A stretch of 64,000 nt of DNA from DATAYA01 sp963754235 (GCA_963754235.1 CAVWFK010000025.1:32936-96935), one strand, 5' to 3'; numbered from the stretch's first letter, positions 1-8,781 are shown. A program made the numbers and translations. Notes: generated by a model not told the origin, from the letters alone.

Positions 1-587
1 CGGCATCTTGCGCGAGGCGCCCGTGCGGCCGGCGCAGCGCCAGCTCGACGGCGCGTTCGATCGCGAGCGCGATCACCAGGATGATGGCGAGCCGCCAGGC
101 GGTCTCGAAGATCAGTTCGCGCTCGGTCGCATTGGTGGCGACGAAATCCGCCCAGGCCGAGGATCGCGCGATAGCGGGTGACGACGCGCACGGTGGTCAC
201 GAGCTGGGCGGCGGCATCGCTAAGGAACTGCGAGACGTGCAGCAGGATTTGCGCCCCGAGCCCATTGGGCGCCACCTGCACCGCCGCCGGCTTCGCGGCC
301 GGCTTGGCGGTAGGCGCGGCGGGGGGCGCGCCGGCGGTCGGCGGCGTGGGTCACGGCCGGCATCGCCTTGACCATCGCCTGCAAGGTCGCGGTGAACTGT
401 GCCCGCTTGGCGGGATCGTTCAGCACCGCCAGGAGCTGCTGCGCCTCCGCCGGGGTGAGTGCCGGCGCGATGGCGGGTGCCGGCGCGACGGCGGGTGCGG
501 GGCCGCGGCCGGTGGCGTCGCGGCCAGAGCGATCGCCGGCAGCATCGGCACCAGCGCGAGCAGCAGGCGGAGGGGGGCGGGCCGCAT
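1..587 (-). CDS. MscS-type mechanosensitive channel, N-terminal part (frameshifted, cut by window edge)
   Basis: Read from ATG at 587 on the minus strand. It opens with a signal peptide-like segment (MRPAPLRLLLALVPML...), then an Ala/Pro-rich linker, a helical stretch with AEAQQLLAVLNDPAKRAQF, a second helical stretch (ILLHVSQFLSDAAAQLV), and then the first membrane helix (LAIILVIALAIERAVEL) just before the window edge. This layout fits the long periplasmic N-terminus of MscS-family channels, which release osmolytes during hypo-osmotic shock. The reading frame must be changed three times (near 500, 350 and 155) to keep this order, so it is either a decayed gene or sequence error. The diagnostic MscS core lies outside the window; the family call is from the N-terminal pattern only. 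Confidence 0.5.
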
Positions 588-683
588 GGCCGGCGCGTCC
601 AACACCGGAGGGAGGCCAGGTGTCAACCGATGCGGCGCGCCGGCAGGTGTTGCGGCGGACCGCAAGCCGCCTATGGTGCGGCC

Positions 684-878
684 ATGAAGGTCGTGCTGAC
701 GATCCTGGTGGCGATCTCACTGGCGGCGACGCTGGGGGTGCTGTTCGCGGGGATGCTCGGCCTGGTGCGCGGCGGCGGCGATCCGCGCCGGTCCAACCGG
801 CTGATGCGCTGGCGCGTGGTCCTGCAAGGCGTGACATTGCTGCTGTTCGCCCTGCTGCTGAGCCTGCTCAAAAGCTGA
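684..878 (+). CDS. HIG1-like small twin-transmembrane protein
   Basis: A 64-residue protein with two hydrophobic helices (about residues 3-26 and 46-62) separated by a basic loop containing GGGDPRRSNRLMRWR. This two-helix pattern with an RSNRLMRxR loop is that of bacterial HIG1/hypoxia-induced 'twin transmembrane' proteins of the inner membrane. In mitochondria the family supports respiratory supercomplexes; the bacterial role is not settled. It stands 146 bases ahead of etfB in the same direction, which suits a link to respiratory electron transfer, but co-transcription is not shown. Confidence 0.7.
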   Translation: MKVVLTILVAISLAATLGVLFAGMLGLVRGGGDPRRSNRLMRWRVVLQGVTLLLFALLLSLLKS

Positions 879-909
879 CGCCGCCGTGCCCGCGGAAAGG
901 GTGCGCGGT

Positions 910-938
910 TTGACAGCCGATCGGCGCTTGTCCATTGT
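910..938 (+). promoter_or_regulatory. possible sigma-70 promoter ahead of etfB
   Basis: A perfect TTGACA at 910-915 is followed after 17 bases by CATTGT at 933-938, a weak -10 box. It lies about 85 bases ahead of the etfB start. Spacing is ideal but the -10 match is poor, so this is only a candidate. Confidence 0.27.
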
Positions 939-1024
939 CCGGCCGCTGCTGCAGATGCGAACGCCGCGGGCGGCGCCGGTTTCCCCGGAATGCGGCACCC
1001 AGCCAGGACAGCGACGCGATCGCC

Positions 1025-1777
1025 ATGAAGCTTCTGATCCCCGTCAAGCGGGTGGTTGATTTCAACGTGAAAGTGCGGGTGCGCGCCGACGGCAGCGGCG
1101 TCGAGACCGCCGGGGTCAAGATGTCGATGAACCCGTTCGACGAGATTGCCGTCGAGGAGGCGGTGCGCCTGCGCGAGAAGGGTATTGCAACCGAGATCGT
1201 CGCCGTCTCGATGGGTGTCGCGCAATGCGCCGAGACCATCCGCACGGCACTCGCGATGGGGGCCGATCGTGGCATCCTGGTCGAGACCGACGCCGAGCTG
1301 CAGCCGCTCGCGGTTGCCAAGCTGCTGCGCGCGCTGGTCGAGCGCGAGCAGCCGCGGCTCGTCATCATGGGCAAGCAGGCGATCGACGACGACATGAACG
1401 CGACCGGCCAGATGCTCGCCGCATTGCTCGGCTGGGCGCAGGGCACCTTCGCGAGCAAGATCGCGGTCGAGGGCGACACGCTCAATGTGACACGCGAGGT
1501 CGATGGCGGGCTGGAGACGGTGGCGCTCGCGTTGCCCGCGATCGTCACCACCGATTTGCGGCTCAATGAGCCGCGCTACGCCTCGCTGCCCAACATCATG
1601 AAGGCGCGCAAGAAGCCGATCCAGACGCTCAAGCCCGCCGATCTCGGCATCGATCCGACGCCGCGGCTGACGGTGGTGAAGGTCTCCGAGCCGCCGCGCC
1701 GGCAGGCCGGACAGAAGGTCGGCTCGGTAGCCGAACTGGTCGCCAAACTGCGCACCGAGGCGAAGGTGATCGCATGA
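1025..1777 (+). CDS. etfB: electron transfer flavoprotein beta subunit
   Basis: A 250-residue protein of normal EtfB length starting MKLLIPVKRVVDFNVKV. The EtfB signature is clear around residues 155-175 (VTREVDGGLETVALALP), followed by NEPRYASLPNIMKARKK at 182-197, the loop that contacts partner dehydrogenases. EtfB binds AMP and pairs with EtfA to carry electrons from acyl-CoA and dimethylglycine-type dehydrogenases to ETF:quinone oxidoreductase. The stop overlaps the etfA start by four bases, so the two are translationally coupled. The DMGDH-like flavoenzyme at 48529-50982 is a plausible electron donor. Confidence 0.97.
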   Translation: MKLLIPVKRVVDFNVKVRVRADGSGVETAGVKMSMNPFDEIAVEEAVRLREKGIATEIVAVSMGVAQCAETIRTALAMGADRGILVETDAELQPLAVAKLLRALVEREQPRLVIMGKQAIDDDMNATGQMLAALLGWAQGTFASKIAVEGDTLNVTREVDGGLETVALALPAIVTTDLRLNEPRYASLPNIMKARKKPIQTLKPADLGIDPTPRLTVVKVSEPPRRQAGQKVGSVAELVAKLRTEAKVIA

Positions 1778-2715
1778 CGGCCCTGGTCCTGATCGAGTTC
1801 GATCCCGCGACCGGTGCGGTCAAGCAGCCCTCGCGCAGCGCGGTCGCGGCGGCCGGCAAACTGGGCGAGGTTCACGCGCTGGTCACGGGCGAAGGGGTCG
1901 GCCGGGCGGCGGAGGCAGCGGCGAAACTGCCCGGGGTCGCGAAGGTGCTGGCGGCCGATGCGCCCGCCTTCGCCCACGCGCTCGCCGAGCCGATGGCCGC
2001 GCTGCTGGTGGCGCTGGCCCCCGGCTACGATCATCTCCTCGCCGCGGCAACGGCGGTGGGGAAGAACGTGATGCCGCGCGTCGCGGCACTGCTCGACGCG
2101 CAGCCGATCAGCGACATCTCCGGCATCGAGGGGCCGGATACGTTCGTCCGCCCGATCTATGCCGGCAATGCGCTTGCGACGGTTCGATCCTCGGATACGA
2201 AGAAAATAATCACCGTGCGCGCCGCGAGCTTCGATCCGGTAGCGGAGGAGGGCGGCTCGGCGCCGATCGAGGCAGTACCGGCGATCCAACCGTCCGGCCT
2301 GTCGCGCTTCGTCTCGGCCGAACTCTCCAAGAGCGAGCGGCCGGAACTGACGGCGGCGCGCGTCGTGATCTCGGGCGGGCGGGGGATGCAGAGCGGCGAG
2401 AATTTTTCTCTGCTGGAGCCGATCGCGGACCGGCTGGGTGCGGCGATCGGCGCCTCGCGCGCGGCGGTCGATGCCGGCTACGTGCCGAACGACTACCAGG
2501 TGGGGCAGACCGGCAAGATCGTCGCCCCCGACCTCTATATCGCGGTCGGCATCTCGGGGGCGATCCAGCACCTCGCCGGCATGAAGGACAGCAAGGTGAT
2601 CGTCGCGATCAACAAGGACGAGGAGGCGCCGATCTTCCAGGTGGCCGATTACGGCCTGGTCGCCGATCTGTTCAACGTGTTGCCCGAGCTGAAGGCGGAA
2701 CTGGAGCGAAGCTGA
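1774..2715 (+). CDS. etfA: electron transfer flavoprotein alpha subunit
   Basis: A 313-residue protein. The C-terminal FAD-binding domain is complete: VISGGRGMQSGENF (198-211), VGQTGKIVAPDLYIAVGISG (243-262) and the signature region AINKDEEAPIFQVADYGLV (278-296). Together with EtfB it forms the soluble heterodimer that shuttles electrons from fatty-acid and methylamine dehydrogenases to the membrane quinone pool. It follows etfB with an ATGA-type overlap and is followed directly by hbd, the usual alphaproteobacterial order. Confidence 0.97.
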   Translation: MTALVLIEFDPATGAVKQPSRSAVAAAGKLGEVHALVTGEGVGRAAEAAAKLPGVAKVLAADAPAFAHALAEPMAALLVALAPGYDHLLAAATAVGKNVMPRVAALLDAQPISDISGIEGPDTFVRPIYAGNALATVRSSDTKKIITVRAASFDPVAEEGGSAPIEAVPAIQPSGLSRFVSAELSKSERPELTAARVVISGGRGMQSGENFSLLEPIADRLGAAIGASRAAVDAGYVPNDYQVGQTGKIVAPDLYIAVGISGAIQHLAGMKDSKVIVAINKDEEAPIFQVADYGLVADLFNVLPELKAELERS

Positions 2716-3636
2716 ATGAATGTCGAGGCTACCGCCGGCGCCAACCGGGTCGCGCCCGCGCCGACGATCGCGCGCGTCGGCGTGATCGGCGCCGGCCAGA
2801 TGGGCAGCGGCATCGCGCATGTCTGTGCGCTGGCGGGACTGCCGGTCGTGCTGCTCGACGTCCGGCAGGAGGCGGTGGAGAAGGGGCTGGCCAGCATTGC
2901 GCGGAATATGGACCGCCAGATCGGGCGCGGCGCAATTACCGCCGATGACAAAGCGGAGGCGCTCGCGCGCATCAGCTCGGCCACCGACAACGCGGCCTTC
3001 GCGGAGTGCGATCTGGTGATCGAGGCGGCGACCGAGAAGGAGGAGATCAAGCGGGCGATCTACAAGGCGCTGACGCCGCACCTCAGCCCGTCCTGCATCC
3101 TGGCGACCAACACCTCCTCGATCCCGATTACGCGGCTCGCCGCCGGCACCGACCGGCCGGAAAAGTTCATCGGGATGCACTTCATGAACCCGGTCCCGGT
3201 GATGAAGCTGGTGGAGGTGATTCGCGGCATCGCTACCGACGAGCCGACCTTCCAGGCGATCCAGGCGCTGGCCGAGAAGCTGCACAAGACCTCCGCGGTC
3301 GCCGCGGATTTCCCGGCGTTCATCGTCAACCGCATTCTGGTCCCGATGATCAACGAGGCGGTTTATGCGCTCTATGAGGGTGTCGGTTCGATCACCGCGA
3401 TCGACGCCGCCATGAAGCTCGGCGCCAACCACCCGATGGGGCCGCTGGAGCTTGCTGACTTCATCGGGCTGGATACGTGCCTTTCGATCATGCAGGTGCT
3501 GTACGAGGGCCTGTCGGACAGCAAGTACCGGCCCTGCCCGCTGCTGGTGAAATACGTCCAGGCCGGCTGGCTCGGCCGCAAGACCGGGCGCGGGTTCTAC
3601 GACTACAGCGTGACGCCGGCGCGCCCGACCCGGTAG
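2716..3636 (+). CDS. hbd: 3-hydroxybutyryl-CoA dehydrogenase
   Basis: 306 residues with an NAD-binding GAGQMGSG motif (25-32) in the first Rossmann strand, the catalytic His in FIGMHFMNPVPVMKL (H155), and the C-terminal helical domain ending GWLGRKTGRGFYDYS. It oxidises or forms (S)-3-hydroxyacyl-CoA in beta-oxidation or butyrate/PHB-linked metabolism. The ATG begins on the base after the etfA stop, so etfB-etfA-hbd is one operon. An extra 20 residues precede the core; a later start is possible but none is better placed. Confidence 0.95.
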   Translation: MNVEATAGANRVAPAPTIARVGVIGAGQMGSGIAHVCALAGLPVVLLDVRQEAVEKGLASIARNMDRQIGRGAITADDKAEALARISSATDNAAFAECDLVIEAATEKEEIKRAIYKALTPHLSPSCILATNTSSIPITRLAAGTDRPEKFIGMHFMNPVPVMKLVEVIRGIATDEPTFQAIQALAEKLHKTSAVAADFPAFIVNRILVPMINEAVYALYEGVGSITAIDAAMKLGANHPMGPLELADFIGLDTCLSIMQVLYEGLSDSKYRPCPLLVKYVQAGWLGRKTGRGFYDYSVTPARPTR

Positions 3637-3683
3637 TTCATGCGTTATATTGCGCCTCGCCGGCCCCCGGCGTACGGTTTGGC

Positions 3684-4025
3684 ATGAACGTCACCCTGCC
3701 CATTCCCGACGATCTGACGGCCCGGCTGGGCGGCGCGGACGAGGTCTCGCGCCGCGCGCTCGAAGCGTTTGCGGCCGAGGAATACTGTGCCGGGCGGTTG
3801 ACGCGTCCCGAGTTGCGCCGCCTGCTGGGCTTGGGCGCGCACGCCGAGGTCGAAGGCTTCCTCAAGGCGCGCGGTATTGCCGAAGCCCCGGCTGAAGGCG
3901 AACGTGAGCAGCGCGACCTGGACCTTGCCACGGGCGATATCGTCGGGCGCTTTCGTGCTTTCAGGGCCGACAAGATTCTTGGCGGGCTTGATCCCGCCGC
4001 GTTGATCCGCGAGGGGCGCCGGTGA
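3684..4025 (+). CDS. UPF0175-type antitoxin-like protein
   Basis: A 113-residue protein beginning MNVTLPIPDDLTARLGG, with the UPF0175 core EVSRRALEAFAAEEYCAGRLTRPELRRLLGL, a short DNA-binding-like helical unit. UPF0175 proteins are usually paired with PIN or DUF3368 toxins. Here a PIN-domain gene starts five bases downstream (GTG at 4030), which supports an antitoxin role. The C-terminal third (EREQRDLDLATGDIVGRFRAF) is presumably the toxin-binding tail. Confidence 0.7.
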   Translation: MNVTLPIPDDLTARLGGADEVSRRALEAFAAEEYCAGRLTRPELRRLLGLGAHAEVEGFLKARGIAEAPAEGEREQRDLDLATGDIVGRFRAFRADKILGGLDPAALIREGRR

Positions 4026-4029
4026 CCTC

Positions 4030-4449
4030 GTGAGCGTCTGCGTACTGGATGCGTCGTTCACTTTCCAATGGCTGTTTAAGGACGAGGCCTCCTCTGAAGG
4101 CGATGCGGCGCTGACCCTAGTCTAGTCAGTGCTGAAGGCGCTTCCGTCCCAGCACTTTGGTTCGTCGAGATCGCCAATGGCCTCGGCATGGCCGAGCGGC
4201 GTGGTCGTCTGTCGCCGGCCGGGGTGCGGCAAGCGATCAGGCTGCTCAACGAGCTGCCGCTCGTGATAGACGAGGCTGCTCTGGCGCGGGTCTTCGGCGC
4301 CTTGCTGGATTTGATGCGGACGCATCGTCTGACCGCCTATGACGCGACCTATCTCGAACTCGCCATGCGGAGCGGTCTGCCGCTCGCTACCAGCGACAAG
4401 GAGCTGCGGAACGCAGCCGCCGCCGTCGGTGTGACGTTGCTAGTTGGGG
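4030..4449 (+). pseudogene. PIN-domain (VapC-like) toxin, disrupted
   Basis: GTG start at 4030 gives SVCVLDASFTFQWLF, with the first PIN acidic residue in VLDAS. After 31 codons a TAG ends the frame. The remainder resumes in another frame: ASVPALWFVEIANGLGMAER, then LTAYDATYLELAMRSGLPLATSDKELRNAA with the later PIN acidic residues. The break coincides with a perfect tandem CTAGT duplication at 4117-4126; deleting one copy restores one continuous PIN protein. The C-terminus also lacks a normal stop after VTLL and would run into the antisense of the next gene, so the end is estimated. PIN toxins are metal-dependent ribonucleases; this allele is probably inactive. Confidence 0.65.
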
Positions 4450-4472
4450 GGCGCATAAGCGTCGGACCCGGC

Positions 4473-5687
4473 TCACGCTGCCGCTTCCCCCTCGGGCCGT
4501 GTCTCCGGCATCCCGAACCGCACCAGCAGAAACGCGACCAGCCCCGCCGCCGCCAGCACCAGGAACGCCGCCTGCTCCCCCAGGACATCGGCGGCGAATC
4601 CGGCGAGCGTGGTGCTGATCGTGGCCCCGATCCCGACCGCGAGGCCGAGCAGGCCGAGGCAGGTGTTGAAGCGGTCGGTGCCGCGCGTGATGTCGGCCGC
4701 GACCAGCGGCAGCAGCACGCCGAACACGGCACCGCTCACGCCATCCAGCGCCTGGATCGGCACCAGCAGGTAGGGGTCAGGGATCAGCGCCAGCAGCACC
4801 CCGCGCAGCGGCAGGGCGGCGAAGCCGATCTGCAGCACGACGCGTCGGCCTAGCCGCGTCGCCTCGCGCCCGACCCAGGGCGAAAGCCACGCCACCACGA
4901 TCTGCGGCACCACGATCGAGCCGGCGATGATCAGGTTGGCGTTGGTGCCCACCACACGCGTCGCCTCGACGCCGGCGAGTGGCAGCATCGCCGCGTTGGC
5001 GAGGTGGAAGAAAGCCACGCACAGCGCGAAGATCAGCAGCCGCCGGTCGAGTAGCAGGCGACGAAACCCGTCCCGCGCCTGCGTACGGCGCAGCGGCGCG
5101 TGCCGCCGGGCGCCCCGGATGGCGTGCAGCGCGACCAGGCCGGGCAAGCAGAGCAGGGCGGTGAGCACGAACACCGCGCGGCCGGAGACGAACTTGCCGA
5201 GCGCGCCCATCACCGCCGCGGCGATGCCGTTGCCGATTGCGGCAAAGCGGGCATTGCGCCCCAGCCGCTCGCCCAGTGCCACCTGACCCACCAGGGCGAG
5301 GCTGATCGCGGCGATCGCCGGCGAAAGCGCGCAGCTCGCGAAGCCGTGCAGCACCTCGGCGATCGCGACCGGCAGCTTGGCCGGCCAGGCGGCGAAGATC
5401 GTCGCACTGCCGGCAATCGCCGCGACCGCCAGAAAGGCCGCGAAACGCTTGTTCCGCATCGCGTCCACCAGCGCGCCCGCCGGCACTTGGCTCAGCATGG
5501 AGGTCACGGTTCCCACGCTCAGCGCCAGACCGATCGAGGTTTCGGTCCAGGACCGGCTGGCCAGATAGACCGCGATGAACGGGCCGAATCCGGTCTGGAA
5601 GTTGGCGACGAAGAAATTGAACCAGTCCAGCCCCGCGAGGCTGGCCGGCGCGGCCCCGCTGCGCGGCCGGTGGACCGGGGTGGTCAC
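4473..5687 (-). CDS. MFS transporter
   Basis: 404 residues with about twelve hydrophobic helices. The cytosolic loop between helices 2 and 3 carries the MFS motif A variant GALVDAMRNKRF. The start is a GTG at 5687 whose G is also the last base of the upstream TAG stop, so translation is coupled to the PRC-barrel gene. A substrate cannot be read; the general look (a long QVPAGALVDAMR loop, small-residue helices) is that of drug/sugar efflux-type MFS proteins. The 3' end is convergent with the broken PIN gene. Confidence 0.8.
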   Translation of the reverse strand: MTTPVHRPRSGAAPASLAGLDWFNFFVANFQTGFGPFIAVYLASRSWTETSIGLALSVGTVTSMLSQVPAGALVDAMRNKRFAAFLAVAAIAGSATIFAAWPAKLPVAIAEVLHGFASCALSPAIAAISLALVGQVALGERLGRNARFAAIGNGIAAAVMGALGKFVSGRAVFVLTALLCLPGLVALHAIRGARRHAPLRRTQARDGFRRLLLDRRLLIFALCVAFFHLANAAMLPLAGVEATRVVGTNANLIIAGSIVVPQIVVAWLSPWVGREATRLGRRVVLQIGFAALPLRGVLLALIPDPYLLVPIQALDGVSGAVFGVLLPLVAADITRGTDRFNTCLGLLGLAVGIGATISTTLAGFAADVLGEQAAFLVLAAAGLVAFLLVRFGMPETRPEGEAAA

Positions 5688-6196
5688 TATCGGACGGGCG
5701 GCGAGGGCGGCGTGGGGTTGGCGGCACCGGGCGGCGCCGCGACGGTGACGGCTCCGGGCGCCCCCTTGTATTCAGGGGTGGCCTTGATCTGGTCCGGCGT
5801 CATGTCGAGCGTGATCGTCTGCCCGTTTTTCTTGTCGGGCGTGAAGTGCAACGCCCGCCACGCGACGGCGATCCGGCGCGAGCCCACGCCCATGAAGCCG
5901 CCGAAATCGATCACTGCCGCACGCGGGCTGCCCCACTGATCCACCAGCACGTTGATGATGCGGCCGACCTCCTGGCCCTTGGCATCGACGACGGCCTTGC
6001 CGAGCACGGTGGTCGCCTCAAACTGATGGATATGCTCGGCGGCAGCAGGGGGCGCCGGCTTTTTTGGAGCGGGCTTGGCGGGTACGGCGGGCGCGGGCGG
6101 CTTCGCCGCCGACGCAGCGGGGGGCGGCGCGGGGGGCGGTGCCGCCAGTGCCGGGGTCAGAAACGTCAGTAGAATCGCCGTGGGCACGCGAATCAT
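5687..6196 (-). CDS. PRC-barrel domain protein, exported
   Basis: 169 residues. A signal peptide (MIRVPTAILLTFLTPALA) is followed by a long Ala/Pro/Lys-rich spacer and then a PRC-barrel (TTVLGKAVVDAKGQEVGRI..., ending AVAWRALHFTPDK). A Pro-rich C-terminal tail follows. Such exported PRC-barrel proteins are common in alphaproteobacteria and are presumed to be periplasmic structural or binding proteins with no defined activity. The stop overlaps the GTG of the MFS gene by one base. Confidence 0.75.
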   Translation of the reverse strand: MIRVPTAILLTFLTPALAAPPPAPPPAASAAKPPAPAVPAKPAPKKPAPPAAAEHIHQFEATTVLGKAVVDAKGQEVGRIINVLVDQWGSPRAAVIDFGGFMGVGSRRIAVAWRALHFTPDKKNGQTITLDMTPDQIKATPEYKGAPGAVTVAAPPGAANPTPPSPPVR

Positions 6197-6275
6197 GCGC
6201 GGCACGCTACAGTGAACGCGCGCCCGGCGGAACCGCAATGATCGCGGCGCGATGGGACGGCAGGAGGATCGGACG

Positions 6276-6995
6276 GTGGCGGACGCGAAAGTGGCCCTGA
6301 TCAGCGGCGGCGCGCGCGGCATCGGTGCCGCGATCGCGCGGCGGCTGGCCGGCGACGGCTGGCACGTCCTCGCCGCCGACCGCGCGCCCGCCGACCGAGC
6401 GCCAGATGGGGGCGCGGCACCCGGCGTGCGCGTCGTGCGCTGCGACGTTTCGAACGAGGCGGAAGTGGCGGCTCTCGCGGATGGTTTGCGCTCCGGTGCC
6501 GGGCGGCTCGATGCGCTGGTGTGCAATGCCGGTCTCATGATACGCAAGAAGCTGCGCGACCTGAGCCTGGCCGAGTGGCAGCGTGTCTTGGCCACGAACC
6601 TCACCAGCACGTTTCTGCTGGTCCGCGCCGGCGAAGACCTGCTGCGCACCTCGCACGGCGCGGTGGTCGCGATCGCGTCCAGCCGCGCGCGCATGTCGGA
6701 GCCGGACACCGAGAGCTACAGCGCCTCCAAGGGCGGGCTGGTCGCGCTGACGCACGCGCTCGCGGTCAGCCTGGGGCCGGAGGTACGGGTGAACTGCGTC
6801 TCGCCCGGCTGGATCGACACCAGGGGCGAGGCGCTGCGGCCGGAGGATCACGCGCAGCACCCGGCCGGGCGGGTCGGGCGGCCGGAGGACGTGGCCGCGC
6901 TGGTCGCGTGGCTAGTCGGACCGGAGAGCGGCTTCGTCACCGGCGCCGAGTTCGTGATCGACGGCGGCATGACGCGGAAGATGATCTACGTCTGA
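6276..6995 (+). CDS. SDR-family oxidoreductase
   Basis: 239 residues from a GTG at 6276, chosen because AGGAGG lies at 6262-6267; an upstream ATG at 6252 has no such site. The classical SDR features are present: nucleotide-binding SGGARGIG, CNAG, and the catalytic YSASKGG (Tyr-x3-Lys), then SPGWIDT. The C-terminus (VTGAEFVIDGGMTRKMIYV) matches small NAD(P)-dependent SDRs such as those acting on sugars or polyols. The substrate is unknown. It is divergent from the PRC-barrel gene. Confidence 0.85.
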   Translation: MADAKVALISGGARGIGAAIARRLAGDGWHVLAADRAPADRAPDGGAAPGVRVVRCDVSNEAEVAALADGLRSGAGRLDALVCNAGLMIRKKLRDLSLAEWQRVLATNLTSTFLLVRAGEDLLRTSHGAVVAIASSRARMSEPDTESYSASKGGLVALTHALAVSLGPEVRVNCVSPGWIDTRGEALRPEDHAQHPAGRVGRPEDVAALVAWLVGPESGFVTGAEFVIDGGMTRKMIYV

Positions 6996-7062
6996 GTTCG
7001 CCACCGGCGTTGCCGACCCGCTGGGCATGAAACCGTGGCATCGTCATATATGGACGGCCCCC

Positions 7063-7499
7063 GTCTGGCAAGGAGGTTTTGGCGGCGCTGGCGATTGGTC
7101 TGGAGCGGTCATGTATTCGGCCTGTTGCTGCGGTCGAATGCTGACCGCTGGCCCCGATGGGTTACGCGGGCCGGGTTCCAAGCATCGCGGCGCGCTGTGG
7201 GGCGCGATGACGAGACGGAGTGTCCCGGTCCAGGTCCTGACCATTTTGCCGTCGCTGCCTTCTGCTCCTTGCTGGGTCACTGGCTGCTCTTCAGGCGAGC
7301 GGCCAGAAAGGGGAAGGTTTCTTGGTTTGGCTGCTGCGGGGCGTTCCTTCGTCCCGGCCTTCGTCCCGGCCTGTGTGGTTGCGGGCGCCGCGCGCAGCGG
7401 CGGTCAAGGGGGGCCGGAGGCCCCCGCCGCAGGCGGCGCGCAGCGCCCTTGACGGCCGCGAGCACGGCACCACGCTGGAGTGGGCCGCAGCTGCGGCCA
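7063..7499 (-). ncRNA. non-coding 3' region of the IS1111-type element (possible seekRNA/bridge RNA locus)
   Basis: This 437-base stretch lies between the transposase stop and the inner side of the sub-terminal repeat, inside the element. I see no gene in it on either strand. In the IS1111 subgroup the guide RNA that directs recombination is known to come from the region downstream of the transposase, so this is where it would be. A GC-rich palindromic segment at about 7410-7460 (GGCCGGAGGCCCC and GCCGCAGGCGGCG) could fold. No RNA boundary can be set from sequence alone. Confidence 0.35.
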
Positions 7500-8531
7500 T
7501 CATTGCGCCACCTGTGCCGCGGGGCGGCGATAGGTCTCACCGGAGATCAGCATCGCCCAGGCGATGCGGGCGGTTTTCGCCGCCTGCGCCAAGACCACGA
7601 CCTTCACCGGCCGGCGAGCCAGGATGCCGCGCTGCCAGGCGGTGGCGCGATCGGTGCGGCTGCGGGCATAGCGCATGATCGTGCTGGCGCCGAGGGCCAA
7701 CAGCTTGCGCAGCCGGATGTCGCCCTGGCGGCTGATGCCGCTCGCGCGCCGCTTGCCCGCACTCGAATGCTCAAGCGGTGTCAGGCCGCACCAGGCGGCG
7801 AAGTCGCGGGCGCTGCGGAACTGCCGACCGTCGCCGATTGCGGTGACGATGGCGTGGGCGGTGATCGGGCCAACGCCGGGGATGGTGGCCAGCCGGCGCA
7901 TCACCGGGTGCTCGCGGGCGGCCGCGACGATGCGTTCCTCCAGCGCCGCAATGTCGCGCTGCAACCTCTCGATGGTCTTCACCATGATGCGCAGCGGCAC
8001 CCGAAGCGGCTCCGGGATCGCAACCTCCGCCGTGTCGTCGACCCGCCGCGCCAGCTCGGCAAAGCCCCGCCGGCCCTGGGCGGCGATGATGCCGAACTCG
8101 GCCAGCAGGCTGCGCGCGCAGTTCGTCAGCTGGGTCTGCTGCTTCAGCAGCAGATCGCGCGCGCGTTCCAGGCCACGCGCGGCCTGCTGCTCGATGCTCT
8201 TGATCGGCACGAAGCGCATGTTCGGCCGGCACACCGCCGCGCAGATGGCTTCGGCATCACGCGCGTCGTTCTTGTTGCGCCTGACGAAGGGCTTCACATA
8301 GGCGGCCGGGATCAGCCGCACCTCATGGCCGAGCGCCCGCAGCTGGCGCGCCCAGTAATGCGCGCTGCCGCAGGCCTCGATCCCCACCAGGGCGGGCGAC
8401 TGCTTGGTGAAGAACGGCTCGACCTGGGTCCGGCGCAGCTTCTTCTGCTCGATCACCTTGCCGGTGCTGTCGGCCACATGCACCTGGAACACAGACTTGG
8501 CGATATCCAGGCCGATTATGGTAGCGTTCAT
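7500..8531 (-). CDS. IS110-family transposase (IS1111 subgroup)
   Basis: 343 residues from ATG at 8531. The N-terminal RuvC-like DEDD domain shows GLDIAKSVFQVH (first Asp), VGIEACGSAHYWAR (Glu) and KNDARDAEAIC (Asp pair). The C-terminal transposase_20 domain has IPGVGPITAHAIVTAIG and CGLTPLEHSSAGKRR with the conserved Ser region. Wording of the N-terminus (KSVFQVH, LIPAAYVKPFVRR) is IS1111-like. The gene appears intact. These enzymes recombine without DDE chemistry, guided by a structured RNA from the element. Confidence 0.93.
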   Translation of the reverse strand: MNATIIGLDIAKSVFQVHVADSTGKVIEQKKLRRTQVEPFFTKQSPALVGIEACGSAHYWARQLRALGHEVRLIPAAYVKPFVRRNKNDARDAEAICAAVCRPNMRFVPIKSIEQQAARGLERARDLLLKQQTQLTNCARSLLAEFGIIAAQGRRGFAELARRVDDTAEVAIPEPLRVPLRIMVKTIERLQRDIAALEERIVAAAREHPVMRRLATIPGVGPITAHAIVTAIGDGRQFRSARDFAAWCGLTPLEHSSAGKRRASGISRQGDIRLRKLLALGASTIMRYARSRTDRATAWQRGILARRPVKVVVLAQAAKTARIAWAMLISGETYRRPAAQVAQ

Positions 8532-8607
8532 GACGGACGGTCTCCGTTGCTGGTTGGTCAAACCCCAGCTTGGCACATAGATGCCGTCAGGGGGCCGTCC
8601 ACCCAGC

Positions 8608-8698
8608 ATCGCGAGGAGCGCTGCGCCGTGGCGATCCAGGCGGGCCGCTCCGTGCCTCCCGCCTGGATCGCCACGCCGCCCAGCGGCGGCTCGCGATG
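8608..8698. repeat. REP-like palindrome next to the IS element
   Basis: An imperfect 91-base palindrome beginning ATCGCGAGG and ending CTCGCGAT, with internal arms GGCGATCCAGGCGGG and CCCGCCTGGATCGCC. A sister copy is at 63327-63419. Such extragenic palindromes are common IS110-family targets. Confidence 0.7.
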
Positions 8699-8781
8699 AC
8701 AGCTGCGCCAGGCCGGTTTCTTTCTAGACATTTGATGCTGATCCGACATGGATTGCCGGAAGCGAGGGCGCTCATCAGGGC

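Larger units (their letters stand above)
7051..8601 (-). mobile_element. IS110-family (IS1111-type) insertion sequence
   Basis: The element is bounded by a perfect 12-base inverted pair TGGACGGCCCCC at 7051-7062 (plus strand) and 8590-8601 (minus strand). Weaker similarity continues inward (GGCA... and GGTTTTG/GGGTTTG). These fit the sub-terminal inverted repeats of the IS1111 subgroup. Between them lie the DEDD transposase (7500-8531) and about 440 non-coding bases downstream of it. True ends are normally a few bases outside the inverted repeats. One end abuts a REP-like palindrome at 8608. Confidence 0.75.

Noticed and set aside
7035..7499. Plus-strand open frames downstream of the SDR
   Set aside because: They cover the non-coding end of the IS and show no protein-like pattern.
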